Shown: piece by piece, positions 6,017-6,125 of the stretch | Numbering within the stretch: the first letter of the stretch is position 1 | Layout: the number at the start of each line of letters is the position of its first letter | Origin: JACQAI01 sp035507915 | Lineage (GTDB): Bacteria > Pseudomonadota > Alphaproteobacteria > Elsterales > Elsteraceae | Length of the DNA: 6,125 nt | Assembly (NCBI GenBank): GCA_035507915.1 | Contig: DATJNS010000219.1 | Coordinates: forward strand, 1-6,125 | Reading direction: 5' to 3' | Notes under the pieces: model-generated | Databases searched by the model: none | What the model saw: only the letters and a program-made list of their open reading frames with translations | What the model was told of the DNA's origin: nothing | Translations under genes and position numbers: made by a program

Positions 6017-6125
6017 GCCTTGCGCGCGCGCGGCCGCGGCGCCGCGACGTAGCCGAACGCCGCGGACAGGCGATCGGCGGCGGCGCGCACGGCGCGCGCC
6101 TTGCCCTGGAGTGCGGCGATCGAGA
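6013..6125 (-). CDS. C-terminal end of a convergent gene, possibly an IclR-type regulator (partial)
   Basis: Reading leftward from the right edge, the frame is open for 36 codons and stops at TAG (6015-6013). The 5' part lies outside the window. The fragment reads as an amphipathic Ala/Arg-rich helix, including ALQGKARAVRAAADRLSAAF, then GYVAAP and a basic tail PRPRARKA. A final helix of the form VRxAAxRLSxxFGY resembles the C-terminus of IclR-family regulators, but the stretch is too short and too Ala/Arg-rich to be sure. Reality of the gene is supported by its frame ending exactly at the glutamate dehydrogenase stop: the two TAG codons overlap in CTAG (6013-6016). No intergenic terminator can exist here. 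Confidence 0.5.
   Translation of the reverse strand, partial: SIAALQGKARAVRAAADRLSAAFGYVAAPRPRARKA

Overview
This is a GC-rich window, roughly 70 percent G+C by eye, with strong G/C preference at third codon positions. It looks like chromosomal DNA of an alphaproteobacterium. The main reasons are the 180-kDa-class NAD-dependent glutamate dehydrogenase and the style of the two small accessory proteins: an exported His/Tyr-rich protein ending in a Ser-Leu-Asn-Phe strand, and a single-pass protein with a DCLMSGRTNC tail. The order or genus cannot be fixed from the sequence alone.

Layout. Positions 1-106 are a leader with an excellent Shine-Dalgarno and a pair of mutually exclusive hairpins. They precede a 96-residue exported protein (107-397, +) built of WHHG and YYAP repeats. 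A strong GC hairpin (416-449) separates it from a convergent minus-strand pair: a 65-residue single-pass membrane protein (455-652) downstream of a PaaI-like hotdog thioesterase (718-1143). A 115-bp divergent intergenic region (1144-1258) holds candidate promoters for the thioesterase (leftward) and for the large gene (rightward), plus a 14-bp direct repeat. The NAD-glutamate dehydrogenase fills 1259-6016 and is intact at 1585 residues. Its stop overlaps, through CTAG, the stop of a convergent minus-strand gene whose C-terminal 36 codons run off the right edge. That fragment may belong to an IclR-type regulator, but this is weakly supported.

Function. The core is central metabolism: glutamate dehydrogenase deaminates glutamate to 2-oxoglutarate, feeding amino-acid carbon into the TCA cycle and releasing ammonium. 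The divergent thioesterase probably hydrolyses an acyl-CoA of unknown identity. Nothing in the sequence ties the thioesterase or the small proteins to glutamate metabolism beyond adjacency.

Novelty. I see no phage, transposon, CRISPR, tRNA/rRNA or defence-like module. The most interesting items are the SD-sequestering alternative hairpin before the His/Tyr-rich exported protein, that protein itself, the Cys-pair small membrane protein and the repeat in the glutamate dehydrogenase leader. The 1570-codon antisense reading frame across glutamate dehydrogenase is striking but is explained by codon usage.
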